From IMG/VR virus record IMGVR_UViG_3300028610_001208, positions 1 to 51,282 of that record: a stretch of DNA of 51,282 bases; one strand, written 5' to 3'. Of this stretch, positions 6,424 through 13,161 are shown one piece after another (within the stretch, counting starts at the first letter, position 1; the number at the start of each line of letters is the position of its first letter). The DNA comes from a virus. The notes under the pieces were generated by a model. That model was not told where the DNA came from, did no database searches, and saw only the letters and a list, made by a program, of their open reading frames with translations. The position numbers were made by a program, and so were the translations under genes.

Positions 6424-7515
6424 TTATGGGGCGTCGGCCGTCTCCAACTCCCCAGAGGTCGTCCAAGCATGGGACGACTCGACGATCGATTTCAATTCGG
6501 CCTTGGCCTCCGCATCATAGATCAGGTGGCCGAACTGCTCCTGAAACCGCTTCAGCCGCTCCGTAGGTGTTCCCGCCCTGTTGAACACAAACGTATGAAC
6601 TCTGCGAATCAAGTCCCTCAGTGCCGTAGGTACTCGCCGAACCCGGTGCCCGGTAGCGAGTAGTTGCTGTGCTTCGCGGTCAGTGCTCACAGGGATAGCG
6701 TCCGGGGTCTCGCACATGTACTGCTCGACGAAGTATTTCTGAACCTTCGGCCTGTCTACGCGGCAATACGACGTATCAAGAGCGCCTTCCGCCATGCTCG
6801 CATACAACGCCTCGTCATCGCCAGACTTGTCCCACAGCCGCGACGTCGCACACGATACGTCGAACGTCTTGGCGGTCATGCGGTCGCGGTCCAGTCGCAG
6901 ATTCTTCGGCGAGAAGTTGTAGCCGTATGTCAACTCCTCGATCAGACACACGAACAGACCACCGACAAACACGCGACGCCGCAGATGCTCTTCAGTGAGG
7001 ATGTAGTCTATCGCCAACCCGGGCGCGTAGTTCTCTGCAACCTCGTCAAACATGTGCTTCGGGAAACCGTCGATGTCAAAATAGACGCCGTCGGACGGGT
7101 CACCGGAAACGAACCTCTCCACGGTCAATACGTGTGCGCCGTATTCTTCTGACCGCTCAAGCTTCGCAACCCAGGTCTCCGCCCCGTTCCTGATCGTCAC
7201 GTCCATCTGAAGCCGCAAGAGGACCAATATCGCGAGCTTGTAGCCCTCCCCGAACTCACCGATAGCACCCGCGTCCTCGGCCTTGTCTGTCTCACCGAGA
7301 AGTAGGGTTTTGGGCGTCAAGAATGCGTTCGTTGTTCCGATCGTAAGGCGTTCGATGTGCGGCGAGTAGGCGAAGACAACGCCTGACTGTGCATCGGCAT
7401 GGTGTTGGTCTATTGCGTTTTGCAACAACTCGCGCACGGCTTGCCATGCCCCCCAGTGTGCCACGTATTTCGCCGACAGGCTCAGTATGTGCTTTGCAAT
7501 CGATTCCTTTTCCAC
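6424..7515 (-). CDS. GHKL-superfamily (HSP90-like) ATPase
   Basis: The GTG start at 7515 is preferred because GGAGG lies 8 bases upstream; TTG at 7521 is too close to it. The N-terminal domain has the GHKL N-box VRELLQNAIDQ (Glu, Asn and Asp about residues 29, 33 and 36) and the glycine-rich lid IGEFGEGYKLA (residues ~85-95). The second box, normally D-x-G-x-G, is degenerate (IGTTNAF), so nucleotide binding may be altered. The C-terminal ~230 residues are not recognisable as a MutL, gyrase, kinase or HSP90 transducer domain. Stand-alone GHKL proteins of this kind are known in phage genomes without an assigned role. It lies among accessory genes, so a counter-defence or chaperone function is conceivable. 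Confidence 0.8.
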   Translation of the reverse strand: MEKESIAKHILSLSAKYVAHWGAWQAVRELLQNAIDQHHADAQSGVVFAYSPHIERLTIGTTNAFLTPKTLLLGETDKAEDAGAIGEFGEGYKLAILVLLRLQMDVTIRNGAETWVAKLERSEEYGAHVLTVERFVSGDPSDGVYFDIDGFPKHMFDEVAENYAPGLAIDYILTEEHLRRRVFVGGLFVCLIEELTYGYNFSPKNLRLDRDRMTAKTFDVSCATSRLWDKSGDDEALYASMAEGALDTSYCRVDRPKVQKYFVEQYMCETPDAIPVSTDREAQQLLATGHRVRRVPTALRDLIRRVHTFVFNRAGTPTERLKRFQEQFGHLIYDAEAKAELKSIVESSHAWTTSGELETADAP

Positions 7516-7564
7516 GTGCAAATCCTCCTTTCAATGCAACATAACGTTTATTATCGGCGGCACC

Positions 7565-7828
7565 TCAAACCGTGGCGACCGCGTGGAACTCGGGAACCGT
7601 CTCCCGATACACCGTGAAGCGTCCGACCCTGGCACCGCCTTCGAGCACGTAGATGTCATAGACCATCGGCCACGACGCTTCCCATCCGCCATGCGCATGA
7701 TGCCAGTCCGCGGCGTCTACGGCGATTAGCTCCCCGCTGTGGTGGCGACTCTGAAACGCCACTGCATCATCAATGCCCTCGTCGTGCTCGACTCGCGCGT
7801 ATTTGTACCAAATCAATTTATTCGCCAT
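7565..7828 (-). CDS. Hypothetical protein (87 aa)
   Basis: GAGGAC precedes GTGATG; the ATG at 7828 is used. The product is rich in His, Tyr and Trp (WHHAHGGWEASW around residue 43-54) with alternating beta-like stretches. No family recognised. It follows the secreted-protein gene at 7850 after about 20 bases. Confidence 0.7.
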   Translation of the reverse strand: MANKLIWYKYARVEHDEGIDDAVAFQSRHHSGELIAVDAADWHHAHGGWEASWPMVYDIYVLEGGARVGRFTVYRETVPEFHAVATV

Positions 7829-7849
7829 CACGTCCTCGGGGTTAGGGGC

Positions 7850-8581
7850 CTACTCCAATCCGCCGCCCGGTGGTGGCAGGGTAAACGGCGGATCAACCTC
7901 GAAGGCAAAGATACCGATTACGCTTTGTCGGCCGCCTTCGGTCTGGAACCGTATATACCAGACTCTCTTCACTTGTCCGGTTAGCGGGTTTACTTCGGAC
8001 TGGCAGAAAAACCATTGAATGATGGCATTCAGGCCAGAGCAATACGGTTCAGCCGGGCCGTACGTCCCACAACCTAGAGGCGTATTGTACTTGCAGTCTC
8101 CGGAGAAATGATATCCGTTTTCGGGAATAGGCATCCCTGGAGCACCGATGTCGAAACAGTACAACCCCGCGACGTCCGTGCTGCACTCCAGTCCCGTGAT
8201 ATTCATCTGCACGTTATCAACCGGCTGGACCACCCAGTCGTCATGCAGTGTCACGACAATCTCGATGACGCCGCCGTCTGCCGTCAAGCCAATGTGGCCG
8301 AGTAGCTTCTCGTCGTACATCCACGGCCATAGGTCCACGAACCGCAAGCCAACGCCGTAGAAGTATACATCGTACAGTACGCCGTCGATTTCGTGAGTGA
8401 TGATCAGCGGTGACACGATGATGTCCGTCGTGCAGAACGACTCGAAATTGATATGGCTACCGAGAAATTGGTACTCCACATCCGTCGCGTCCCACCACGG
8501 TGTCTTGTCACACGGATCAGGCAACGGCGTTGCGTTCGCTCCTGCCACCATCACAGCCAACAGCATGCACAGTTTCTTCAG
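7850..8581 (-). CDS. Predicted secreted protein, probable CTG start (243 aa)
   Basis: The first ATG is at 8566, but it lacks a basic N-region. A CTG at 8581, with AAAGGAAG upstream at the right distance, would give M-K-K-L-C plus the hydrophobic core and ANA-T cleavage site of a standard signal peptide, so CTG is the likelier start. The mature part is acidic, beta-rich, with about eight Cys residues suited to disulfides and a Pro-rich C-terminus (DPPFTLPPPGGG). It is therefore probably exported to the periplasm or cell surface. No family recognised; not an obvious lysis protein. Confidence 0.65.
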   Translation of the reverse strand: MKKLCMLLAVMVAGANATPLPDPCDKTPWWDATDVEYQFLGSHINFESFCTTDIIVSPLIITHEIDGVLYDVYFYGVGLRFVDLWPWMYDEKLLGHIGLTADGGVIEIVVTLHDDWVVQPVDNVQMNITGLECSTDVAGLYCFDIGAPGMPIPENGYHFSGDCKYNTPLGCGTYGPAEPYCSGLNAIIQWFFCQSEVNPLTGQVKRVWYIRFQTEGGRQSVIGIFAFEVDPPFTLPPPGGGLE

Positions 8582-8653
8582 CGTCGTTTCTTCCTTTCGT
8601 TTGACTCAAAACGTGACGCCCACGCGAGCGTCATTCATTCACGTACTCCGGGG

Positions 8654-9037
8654 CTAGTCGACTTTGATTGGCACGCCAAGCACGTCCCGCGCAGCCTGAA
8701 GCTCAGGGCAGTTGTCGCGGTAAATCGGCCACGCCACCTTGCCGTGGTAGCCGCGCACCACTTTGACTGTTGCGAGTAGTGCGACCTTCAGCCGCTCGAC
8801 CTCGGCCTCGGCTTTGTGAACCTTTGGCCACCAATCGGTTGTTTCGAGTTCTTGATTTAGAAGCTCGATCTCGGCGGTGGCGGCTTCGATGATCGCGCCC
8901 TGGGCCTTAACGCAATCGTGAACGGTATCGTGTGGACAGTCGCCCGTTGAACACCCATCACAGCCGATGAACGATCGCATCCGCGCGATCTCGGCCTCCA
9001 ACTCTTCGATCTTCTGAAACAGGGTTTCCGTTACCAT
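8654..9037 (-). CDS. Coiled-coil protein with Cys cluster (127 aa)
   Basis: AAAGGCGG precedes the start. Residues 1-22 and 45-90 form charged helices with heptad spacing. Between them lies a Cys/His cluster, C-x2-C-x4-C-x-H...H-x-C (residues ~26-42), which could bind a metal. A C-terminal segment (residues ~95-127) is globular. Function unknown; a dimeric adaptor is a reasonable guess. Confidence 0.7.
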   Translation of the reverse strand: MVTETLFQKIEELEAEIARMRSFIGCDGCSTGDCPHDTVHDCVKAQGAIIEAATAEIELLNQELETTDWWPKVHKAEAEVERLKVALLATVKVVRGYHGKVAWPIYRDNCPELQAARDVLGVPIKVD

Positions 9038-9169
9038 CTCAACCGCCTTTCAATGCGACGTATCTAGCCTTTTCGGACGGTCGCCGCGTCGAGCCGCTTC
9101 TCCGTACTTCGGATTCGTTCCTCATCGTCGTGCGCTCCAAGGTAAGAAACATAAGATGCATGATCGGAC

Positions 9170-9562
9170 CTACTCTTTCCGCCAGTCCTCGACAGCCTGC
9201 TCAAGTGTCGGGTGTCGTTGGCTCATCCCCCCCCTCCGCTTGCGCTTGTGGAACGCCAACTCAAGCACGCCCTTGCTTACGGCGCTCACGCTGACCCGAA
9301 TGCAACGGTCATGCGCCAGAAACACCAGTCGTGTCATTTCATTGAAATCCCACGTCGCAAGCTCGTTTCTGAATCGCACGGAACAGAAGAGATCGCGGTC
9401 CCAGATGTTCGCCTTAGTGGTCGTAATCTTGACGATCTCGACGACATGGTGGGGGCCGTGCCACAATTCGGACAGTAAATCGAACGCCTCGTAGGCGATC
9501 GGGGACGGGTTGTCGAAGTAGTAGTCCAGGTAGTGCTTTCCTGTTTCAGTCGCTTCTGCCAT
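9170..9562 (-). CDS. Hypothetical protein (130 aa)
   Basis: GGAGTGACG precedes ATG 9562. The product is a mixed alpha/beta, basic protein with a C-terminal TLEQAVEDWRKE helix and a Lys/Arg patch (HKRKRRGG) at about residues 105-112. No family recognised. It sits between the cytosine methyltransferase locus and the coiled-coil gene in the same direction. Confidence 0.7.
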   Translation of the reverse strand: MAEATETGKHYLDYYFDNPSPIAYEAFDLLSELWHGPHHVVEIVKITTTKANIWDRDLFCSVRFRNELATWDFNEMTRLVFLAHDRCIRVSVSAVSKGVLELAFHKRKRRGGMSQRHPTLEQAVEDWRKE

Positions 9563-9609
9563 CGTTCGTCACTCCAAAGTCCGGATAATTCGGCGCCACA
9601 TATCTACTT

Positions 9610-10341
9610 TTATCGCTCGTTCCCGCTCAGCAGCTCCCATGCGCGTCGTACCACTGCTGGTACTTGTCCATTGCCAACGGCTCTAAGTCGGTCCACCCGA
9701 TGGGCCACGCCATCAGATACTCCACCGCTCTTACCGGCGGGTACAGAAAGCCGTGATTCATCCTGAACCAGTCTCGCAAATTCTGTTGATGACCACGGGT
9801 GAAGGCGCTCATGCCCGACCCCTTGCCGTCGCACGCGGTCGGCGTTGGAATAAGCGAGCCCGAACCATCGATTCCGGCGGTGGAAGGCGCCAACCTCTGC
9901 TGCTGAAACACTTTCCCATCCGATTGCACGATACCCCGTTTCGGCCAACCCTCGGAGTACGCGGGCCACGTATCCTGTTTGAACAATGGCAGGCACGTTC
10001 TCCAAGAACGTGACTGCCGGTCGTACTTCGCGAACGATTCGCAAGGTCGCTGGCCACAGGTTTCTAGGGTCTGCACCGGCAAGACGTCGGCCCCCGCAAC
10101 TGAACGGCTGGCACGGGAAGCCCGCAGTGACGACATCCACTTTTCCCCGCCAGGCGTATCCGTCAAACGTTCGCACGTCACCCCAAATCGGGAATGGATC
10201 GAGCACTCCGTCGTTCTGTCTTTGCATGAGCACTCGCCGGCAGTAGGGGTCGATCTCGACGGCGCAGACTGTTCGCCACCCGAGCAGCTTTGCCCCGAGA
10301 ATTCCGCCACCAGCGCCTGCGAACAATGCCAGCTCATTCAT
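9610..10341 (-). CDS. C5-cytosine DNA methyltransferase
   Basis: The 243-residue protein shows the conserved order of C5-MTase motifs: FAGAGGG (I, residues 7-13) followed by a Glu/Asp acidic end VEID, the catalytic GFPCQPFS (IV, Cys77), FLENV (VI, residues 112-116), a motif-VIII-like HRRNRWF, and the C-terminal LRAVGNGQVP (X). It is short because the target-recognition region between VIII and X is reduced, typical for compact phage enzymes. It would methylate cytosine in phage DNA, most likely to evade host restriction. TTG 10353 is an alternative start. A second long frame overlaps it almost completely (see 9627-10337). Confidence 0.9.
   Translation of the reverse strand: MNELALFAGAGGGILGAKLLGWRTVCAVEIDPYCRRVLMQRQNDGVLDPFPIWGDVRTFDGYAWRGKVDVVTAGFPCQPFSCGGRRLAGADPRNLWPATLRIVREVRPAVTFLENVPAIVQTGYVARVLRGLAETGYRAIGWESVSAAEVGAFHRRNRWFGLAYSNADRVRRQGVGHERLHPWSSTEFARLVQDESRLSVPAGKSGGVSDGVAHRVDRLRAVGNGQVPAVVRRAWELLSGNER
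9627..10337 (-). CDS. Overprinted reading frame within the methyltransferase gene (236 aa)
   Basis: A 236-codon frame on the same strand, shifted by one base relative to the methyltransferase and coextensive with 97 per cent of it. It does not look random. It carries SRFGVTCERLT (residues 49-59), CGQRPCESFAKYD (94-106), WPKRGIVQSDGKVF (131-144), SLIPTPTACDGKG (161-173) and EYLMAWPIGWTDLEPLA (206-222). I recognise this order of motifs from phage and prophage proteins of unknown function or loosely labelled as methylases. The GWTDLEPLAM stretch is encoded by the same bases as the methyltransferase motif VDRLRAVGNG. Its ATG overlaps the stop of a mini-frame (10334-10369) in an ATGA arrangement. 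It may be a genuine overlapping gene or a by-product of strong constraint on the first frame. Confidence 0.5.
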   Translation of the reverse strand: MSWHCSQALVAEFSGQSCSGGEQSAPSRSTPTAGECSCKDRTTECSIHSRFGVTCERLTDTPGGEKWMSSLRASRASRSVAGADVLPVQTLETCGQRPCESFAKYDRQSRSWRTCLPLFKQDTWPAYSEGWPKRGIVQSDGKVFQQQRLAPSTAGIDGSGSLIPTPTACDGKGSGMSAFTRGHQQNLRDWFRMNHGFLYPPVRAVEYLMAWPIGWTDLEPLAMDKYQQWYDAHGSC

Positions 10342-10369
10342 CCAACGTCCCAATAATCGAGTAATTCAT
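10334..10369 (-). CDS. Mini-frame upstream of the overlapping pair (11 aa)
   Basis: ATG at 10369 follows AAAAGGACGATT, a better ribosome site than either downstream start has. The 11-codon frame (MNYSIIGTLDE) ends in TGA that overlaps the ATG of the overprinted frame (ATGAGC) and closely follows the methyltransferase ATG. It could couple translation into the second frame. Its expression is an inference. Confidence 0.3.
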   Translation of the reverse strand: MNYSIIGTLDE

Positions 10370-10387
10370 AATCGTCCTTTTCGGACG

Positions 10388-10906
10388 TTAGTCAGGCAGC
10401 CGCCGGTGTCCGCCCCACTCCGCGAAGCGATCCACGGCTGACGACGTCTCACGAAGAAAGTCCCCAGAGCAACCAAACCGTCTCGCCTGTTCGCAATAGT
10501 GACGCAACGTCTCCAGTGCAAGAACATCTTTGCCGCGCAGAACAAACACGGGTTCGTCCTCTCTGGGGAACTCCCCACGCTCTGTGGTAATCTTCCCGTA
10601 CTTCAAATCCCTAGCCATGACTCGTCCTTTCCGTATGCACCCGTTCGCCTTCGCCACGTCATCCTCGCTTCCGTTCGACCTGTTGAGGGCGTCCGCCGTC
10701 CGATTGTCCGGATCGGTTTTCTGAAAAAGAGTAATCCCGAGCAGCGCAGGCATGAGCGGACATCCGCTTTTGTGTAGCCCCGCACCCTGGCGACACTCCG
10801 GGCAATCGTGCGACTGAAACCACTCGGCCAACGCACAAGCCGCCCAAATGACCAAGCGCTCTTGGCATATGATACAGCTACACATCGTGTCTTTGCTCTT
10901 CGCCAC
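10388..10906 (-). CDS. Zn-ribbon-like protein fused to conserved small phage protein; internal start at 10618
   Basis: The 172-residue frame has two parts. Residues 1-52 carry C-x-C-x2-C and C-x2-C pairs (CSCIIC..., CPEC...C), suggesting zinc binding. Residues 97-172 (starting MARDLKYGKITTERGEFP, with EPVFVLRGKDVLA) match a small phage protein that usually stands alone at about 75 residues. A strong GGAAAGGA site precedes the ATG at 10618, so the second part is probably also made separately (76 aa). Either one gene with an in-frame internal start or a recent read-through fusion of two neighbours is possible. Confidence 0.65.
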   Translation of the reverse strand: MAKSKDTMCSCIICQERLVIWAACALAEWFQSHDCPECRQGAGLHKSGCPLMPALLGITLFQKTDPDNRTADALNRSNGSEDDVAKANGCIRKGRVMARDLKYGKITTERGEFPREDEPVFVLRGKDVLALETLRHYCEQARRFGCSGDFLRETSSAVDRFAEWGGHRRLPD

Positions 10907-10922
10907 GTCAGCCTCCCACCGA

Positions 10923-11333
10923 TTACTTCAGCTCATTCGACACGAACTGCCAGTCCCGTAGGTCGATATCACCGTCGCTGTCCCTGTCCATCACCTCGCC
11001 CCATTTCAATGCGGCAGGTGTCACCTCGACTGACCGGATCGATCTCCCAGACACGAGCGAAACAACCGTCCGTCCGCCTGGTCCGTTCTGGTAACGATGC
11101 CAGTGGGTGTACCTCTCCAACGCCTCGCAGTGTTCACGAACATGCCAACAGTCGCGACCGGGCCGCCACACCGAATCCGGTGCTGTACCGATGCAGGGGT
11201 ACAGCTCGAGCAGGTGACACATTTCAATCACGCGCCAGCATTCTCGCCCCGGCGACCATACCGGCACGTCGCACACGTCGGCGCGAACGGAGCAGCAGAC
11301 CAAGGATAGGGCTATGATCCGTGCCGCCTTCAT
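10923..11333 (-). CDS. Secreted Cys-repeat protein with EF-hand/dockerin-like loop (136 aa)
   Basis: AAAGGAGAA precedes the start. Residues 1-18 are a signal peptide (basic start, Leu/Ala core, VRA-D cleavage). Two tandem copies of VWxPGRxCWxVxExCxxLExY follow (residues ~25-45 and ~55-75), about 30 residues apart and each with two Cys. The C-terminus holds D116-R-D118-S-D120-G-D-I-D-L-R-D127, a canonical calcium-binding loop as in EF-hands and dockerins. The protein is probably exported and calcium-stabilised. Dockerin-like loops of this wording are common in planctomycete secreted proteins, a weak hint to the host. Function unknown. Confidence 0.7.
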   Translation of the reverse strand: MKAARIIALSLVCCSVRADVCDVPVWSPGRECWRVIEMCHLLELYPCIGTAPDSVWRPGRDCWHVREHCEALERYTHWHRYQNGPGGRTVVSLVSGRSIRSVEVTPAALKWGEVMDRDSDGDIDLRDWQFVSNELK

Positions 11334-11426
11334 CCGAGTTCTCCTTTAAGCCCGCACGACGCCGGCGCGACCAGATCAACTCCAGAGGGAGGCATTCTGA
11401 CCGACGCCGCACGGGCACCTGGGAGG

Positions 11427-11448
11427 GGCTCCGGCGCTAACCGGAGCC
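11427..11448 (-). other. Perfect hairpin downstream of the tRNA-like elements
   Basis: GGCTCCGG at one side and CCGGAGCC at the other form an 8-bp perfect stem with a 6-base loop, 19 bases after the 3' end of the tRNA-like element at 11468. No T-run follows on the minus strand, so a processing or stabilising hairpin is more likely than a terminator. The stretch 11334-11467 otherwise holds only the leader of the 11333 gene. Confidence 0.5.
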
Positions 11449-11467
11449 GTCAAACGAACGTAACACT

Positions 11468-11587
11468 AGGCTCGGTGGGACTTGAACCCACGTTCGCGAT
11501 CGCATCCGAGAGGCGGGGAGAGTGATAGCCGCCACCGAAAACTCTCGCTACCTCCTTAGCCGCACCCCCAAAGTGCGACTCGAGCCT
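11468..11587 (-). tRNA. tRNA-like element with abnormal interior (120 nt)
   Basis: The two ends form a 7-bp acceptor stem (AGGCTCG/CGAGCCT, discriminator A) and the 3' part has a normal T arm (GTGGG-TTCAAGT-CCCAC). The interior of about 80 bases does not fold into a standard D and anticodon arm. It contains instead a 7-bp stem with loop TTTGGGG, which resembles a UGG (Pro) anticodon loop but lies directly after the acceptor strand, and a GGCGG/CCGCC stem. It may be a class II tRNA with insertions, an intron-bearing tRNA or a decayed gene. CCA is not encoded. No anticodon is assigned. Confidence 0.55.
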
Positions 11588-11615
11588 ACCTCATCGCTTG
11601 GTGAGGCGTTGAACA

Positions 11616-11719
11616 GGGCGGGGCAGGACTCGAACCTGCGACCCCCCGGTCTTGCGACAGCCGCTCACGCTAAACTGCCTCACCGGTGCCAGGTGCTCTA
11701 CCAACTGAGCTACCCGCCC
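11616..11719 (-). tRNA. tRNA-like element with 39-nt anticodon loop (104 nt)
   Basis: Acceptor stem GGGCGGG/CCCGCCC, D arm GCTC-AGTTGGTA-GAGC, T arm GCAGG-TTCGAGT-CCTGC and a five-base variable loop (GGGTC) are all standard. The anticodon stem CCTGG/CCGGG pairs too, but the loop between its arms is 39 bases rather than 7, as if about 32 bases were inserted. No choice of insertion boundary restores T33. The insert itself can form a GGCAG/CTGTC stem. Candidates are a small intron, a tRNA pseudogene or a tRNA mimic. CCA not encoded. Confidence 0.65.
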
Positions 11720-11849
11720 TTACGCCGCCGACCGACTAGGGTACGGCCGGCGGCTCTGTCGATAGTACAATCAGCGCATGGCCACTCCTTTCCGACAAGT
11801 TGAAAGGTTCGACTACCACGACGCGACGAAGTTGCCGCGCCCGAGGGTG

Positions 11850-12047
11850 CTATTTTTCTGCATCACGCAATTGTTCCGCCGCCTCTTCGAGCTTCTCTTG
11901 CAGATCGTCTCGCTCGGCGGTCATCGCCTCGAGTTCTTCTTGTAGCGCGTCAACGCGAGTTTCAATGTCTTTCCCTATCCCACCAAGCGCTCCGCACGCA
12001 TCATCTATCACGCCGCGCCAGGCCGCCGTATCGTCTGGGTCGATCAT
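11850..12047 (-). CDS. Small coiled-coil protein (65 aa)
   Basis: The ATG at 12047 overlaps the TGA of the annealing-protein gene (TGATG) and has GGGAGCT upstream. The C-terminal 45 residues form an uninterrupted acidic coiled coil (VDALQEELEAMTAERDDLQE...). It is translationally coupled to the recombination pair and could be an accessory to it. No family recognised. Confidence 0.7.
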   Translation of the reverse strand: MIDPDDTAAWRGVIDDACGALGGIGKDIETRVDALQEELEAMTAERDDLQEKLEEAAEQLRDAEK

Positions 12048-13147
12048 CACGCAGCTCCCGCGGTCGAGGCACGAGACAGCGCCCCATCCAGCTCGCCCCA
12101 CCGCCCCGGACCAAGCTTCATCACCTCGGGTTGCGACAGCATTCCGAGGCCGAACTGTTTGCGGATCGCCTCCTGTTGTCCGTGCGTCAGGTCGCGGTAG
12201 ATGTCCACCATCTCCCGGAACCGCTCCAGCGTCATGACCTCTTCCGGGGCCTCCTCTTCCGGGGGATCAGTTGCCTTCTTCTTGGCCTTCGGCTCCGGTT
12301 TCGGCTTCTCGGGTGGCGCCTCCACGGGCTTCCTCCCTGCCGCTTGGGCTGCTGCGGCGCCCACCTTGCTGGCCTTGCTGGCGTTCTTGCCGTCCGAATC
12401 GTCTCCGTCGTCTCGAAGCGCCGGGAACGCCGTGTCGACACTGAGCGTGCCGTCCCGGATCGCATTGAACATGCCGCCCAGTTCAGCCAGGACTTCGAGC
12501 GTTATCTCCTCGACCGACGATTTATCGATGCCGGACAGCAATCGCTCTTCGAACACGCCCATTTTCTGGAAGCTGCCAAGCATGGAGGTTCGACGCTCGA
12601 CCAGCGTAGTCGCGTCACCGATGGCCTTGCGCTTGCACGCCTCGTAGATGGGCGCCCACATGGGTTTCGGTACGACGCGGAACATGCCGTCGCGCATGGC
12701 GATTGAGGCCGCGGCGTTGCAGGTCGTGACGATCATGTCTTCGTTGTATCGCCGTCCGTCGCGGCCCGTGATCCGCCGCTGCTTCTCGACGGAAACCGCG
12801 AGGTTCGTCTCCAGGTCCCACACCGTAGACTGTGCCGTGACCGTAGTCGCGCCGACGTTCGTGATCCGCGTCTGCACCCGAAGGTTGCCCCATGAATGCG
12901 CGAGGATTTCCGCTAGGCGAATGCTTCCGCCCTCGATCTTCTTCCCGGCGCGGGGCAGTGCGTAGAGGCACGACTCGGCGGTGGCCACGTCCATGGTCGC
13001 GAGTTGCGTACACCTCTTGAGCGACTTAACCATGTCGCGCGGAAACTGCTTCGCCGTTCGCACCTGCATGTCCGTCTCGGCGGTCACGATCGACCGAATG
13101 GCGTCCTGGTCGACGATCTCGACTACTAATTGCGGTTCGTCGCTCAC
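12047..13147 (-). CDS. Candidate single-strand annealing recombinase (RecT/Erf-like)
   Basis: A GTG start at 13147 follows AAAAGGAGAAAACATA; the longer frame upstream lies in the adjoining gene. The 366-residue protein has a conserved core (residues ~55-200) with LPRAGKKIEGGSIRLAEI, WGNLRV, DLETN, RRYNEDMIVTTCNAAASIAMRDGMF and VVPK motifs, which I recall from phage proteins encoded next to YqaJ exonucleases and thought to be annealing proteins. The region after residue 270 is low-complexity (Lys, Pro, Glu, Ala), followed by a compact helical C-terminal domain. Together with the exonuclease at 13476 it would give double-strand end recombination. The family is inferred from pattern and neighbours. 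Confidence 0.65.
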   Translation of the reverse strand: MSDEPQLVVEIVDQDAIRSIVTAETDMQVRTAKQFPRDMVKSLKRCTQLATMDVATAESCLYALPRAGKKIEGGSIRLAEILAHSWGNLRVQTRITNVGATTVTAQSTVWDLETNLAVSVEKQRRITGRDGRRYNEDMIVTTCNAAASIAMRDGMFRVVPKPMWAPIYEACKRKAIGDATTLVERRTSMLGSFQKMGVFEERLLSGIDKSSVEEITLEVLAELGGMFNAIRDGTLSVDTAFPALRDDGDDSDGKNASKASKVGAAAAQAAGRKPVEAPPEKPKPEPKAKKKATDPPEEEAPEEVMTLERFREMVDIYRDLTHGQQEAIRKQFGLGMLSQPEVMKLGPGRWGELDGALSRASTAGAA

Positions 13148-13161
13148 TATGTTTTCTCCTT

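Noticed and set aside
11771-11779. Two-codon mini-frame ATG CGC TGA with AAAGGAG upstream, like lambda bar minigenes
   Set aside because: A single nine-base frame has no statistical weight and nothing else supports it.
11522-11803. 93-codon plus-strand frame across the tRNA-like elements
   Set aside because: Its translation (…YQLSYPP…) is the familiar artefact of reading the complement of tRNA genes.
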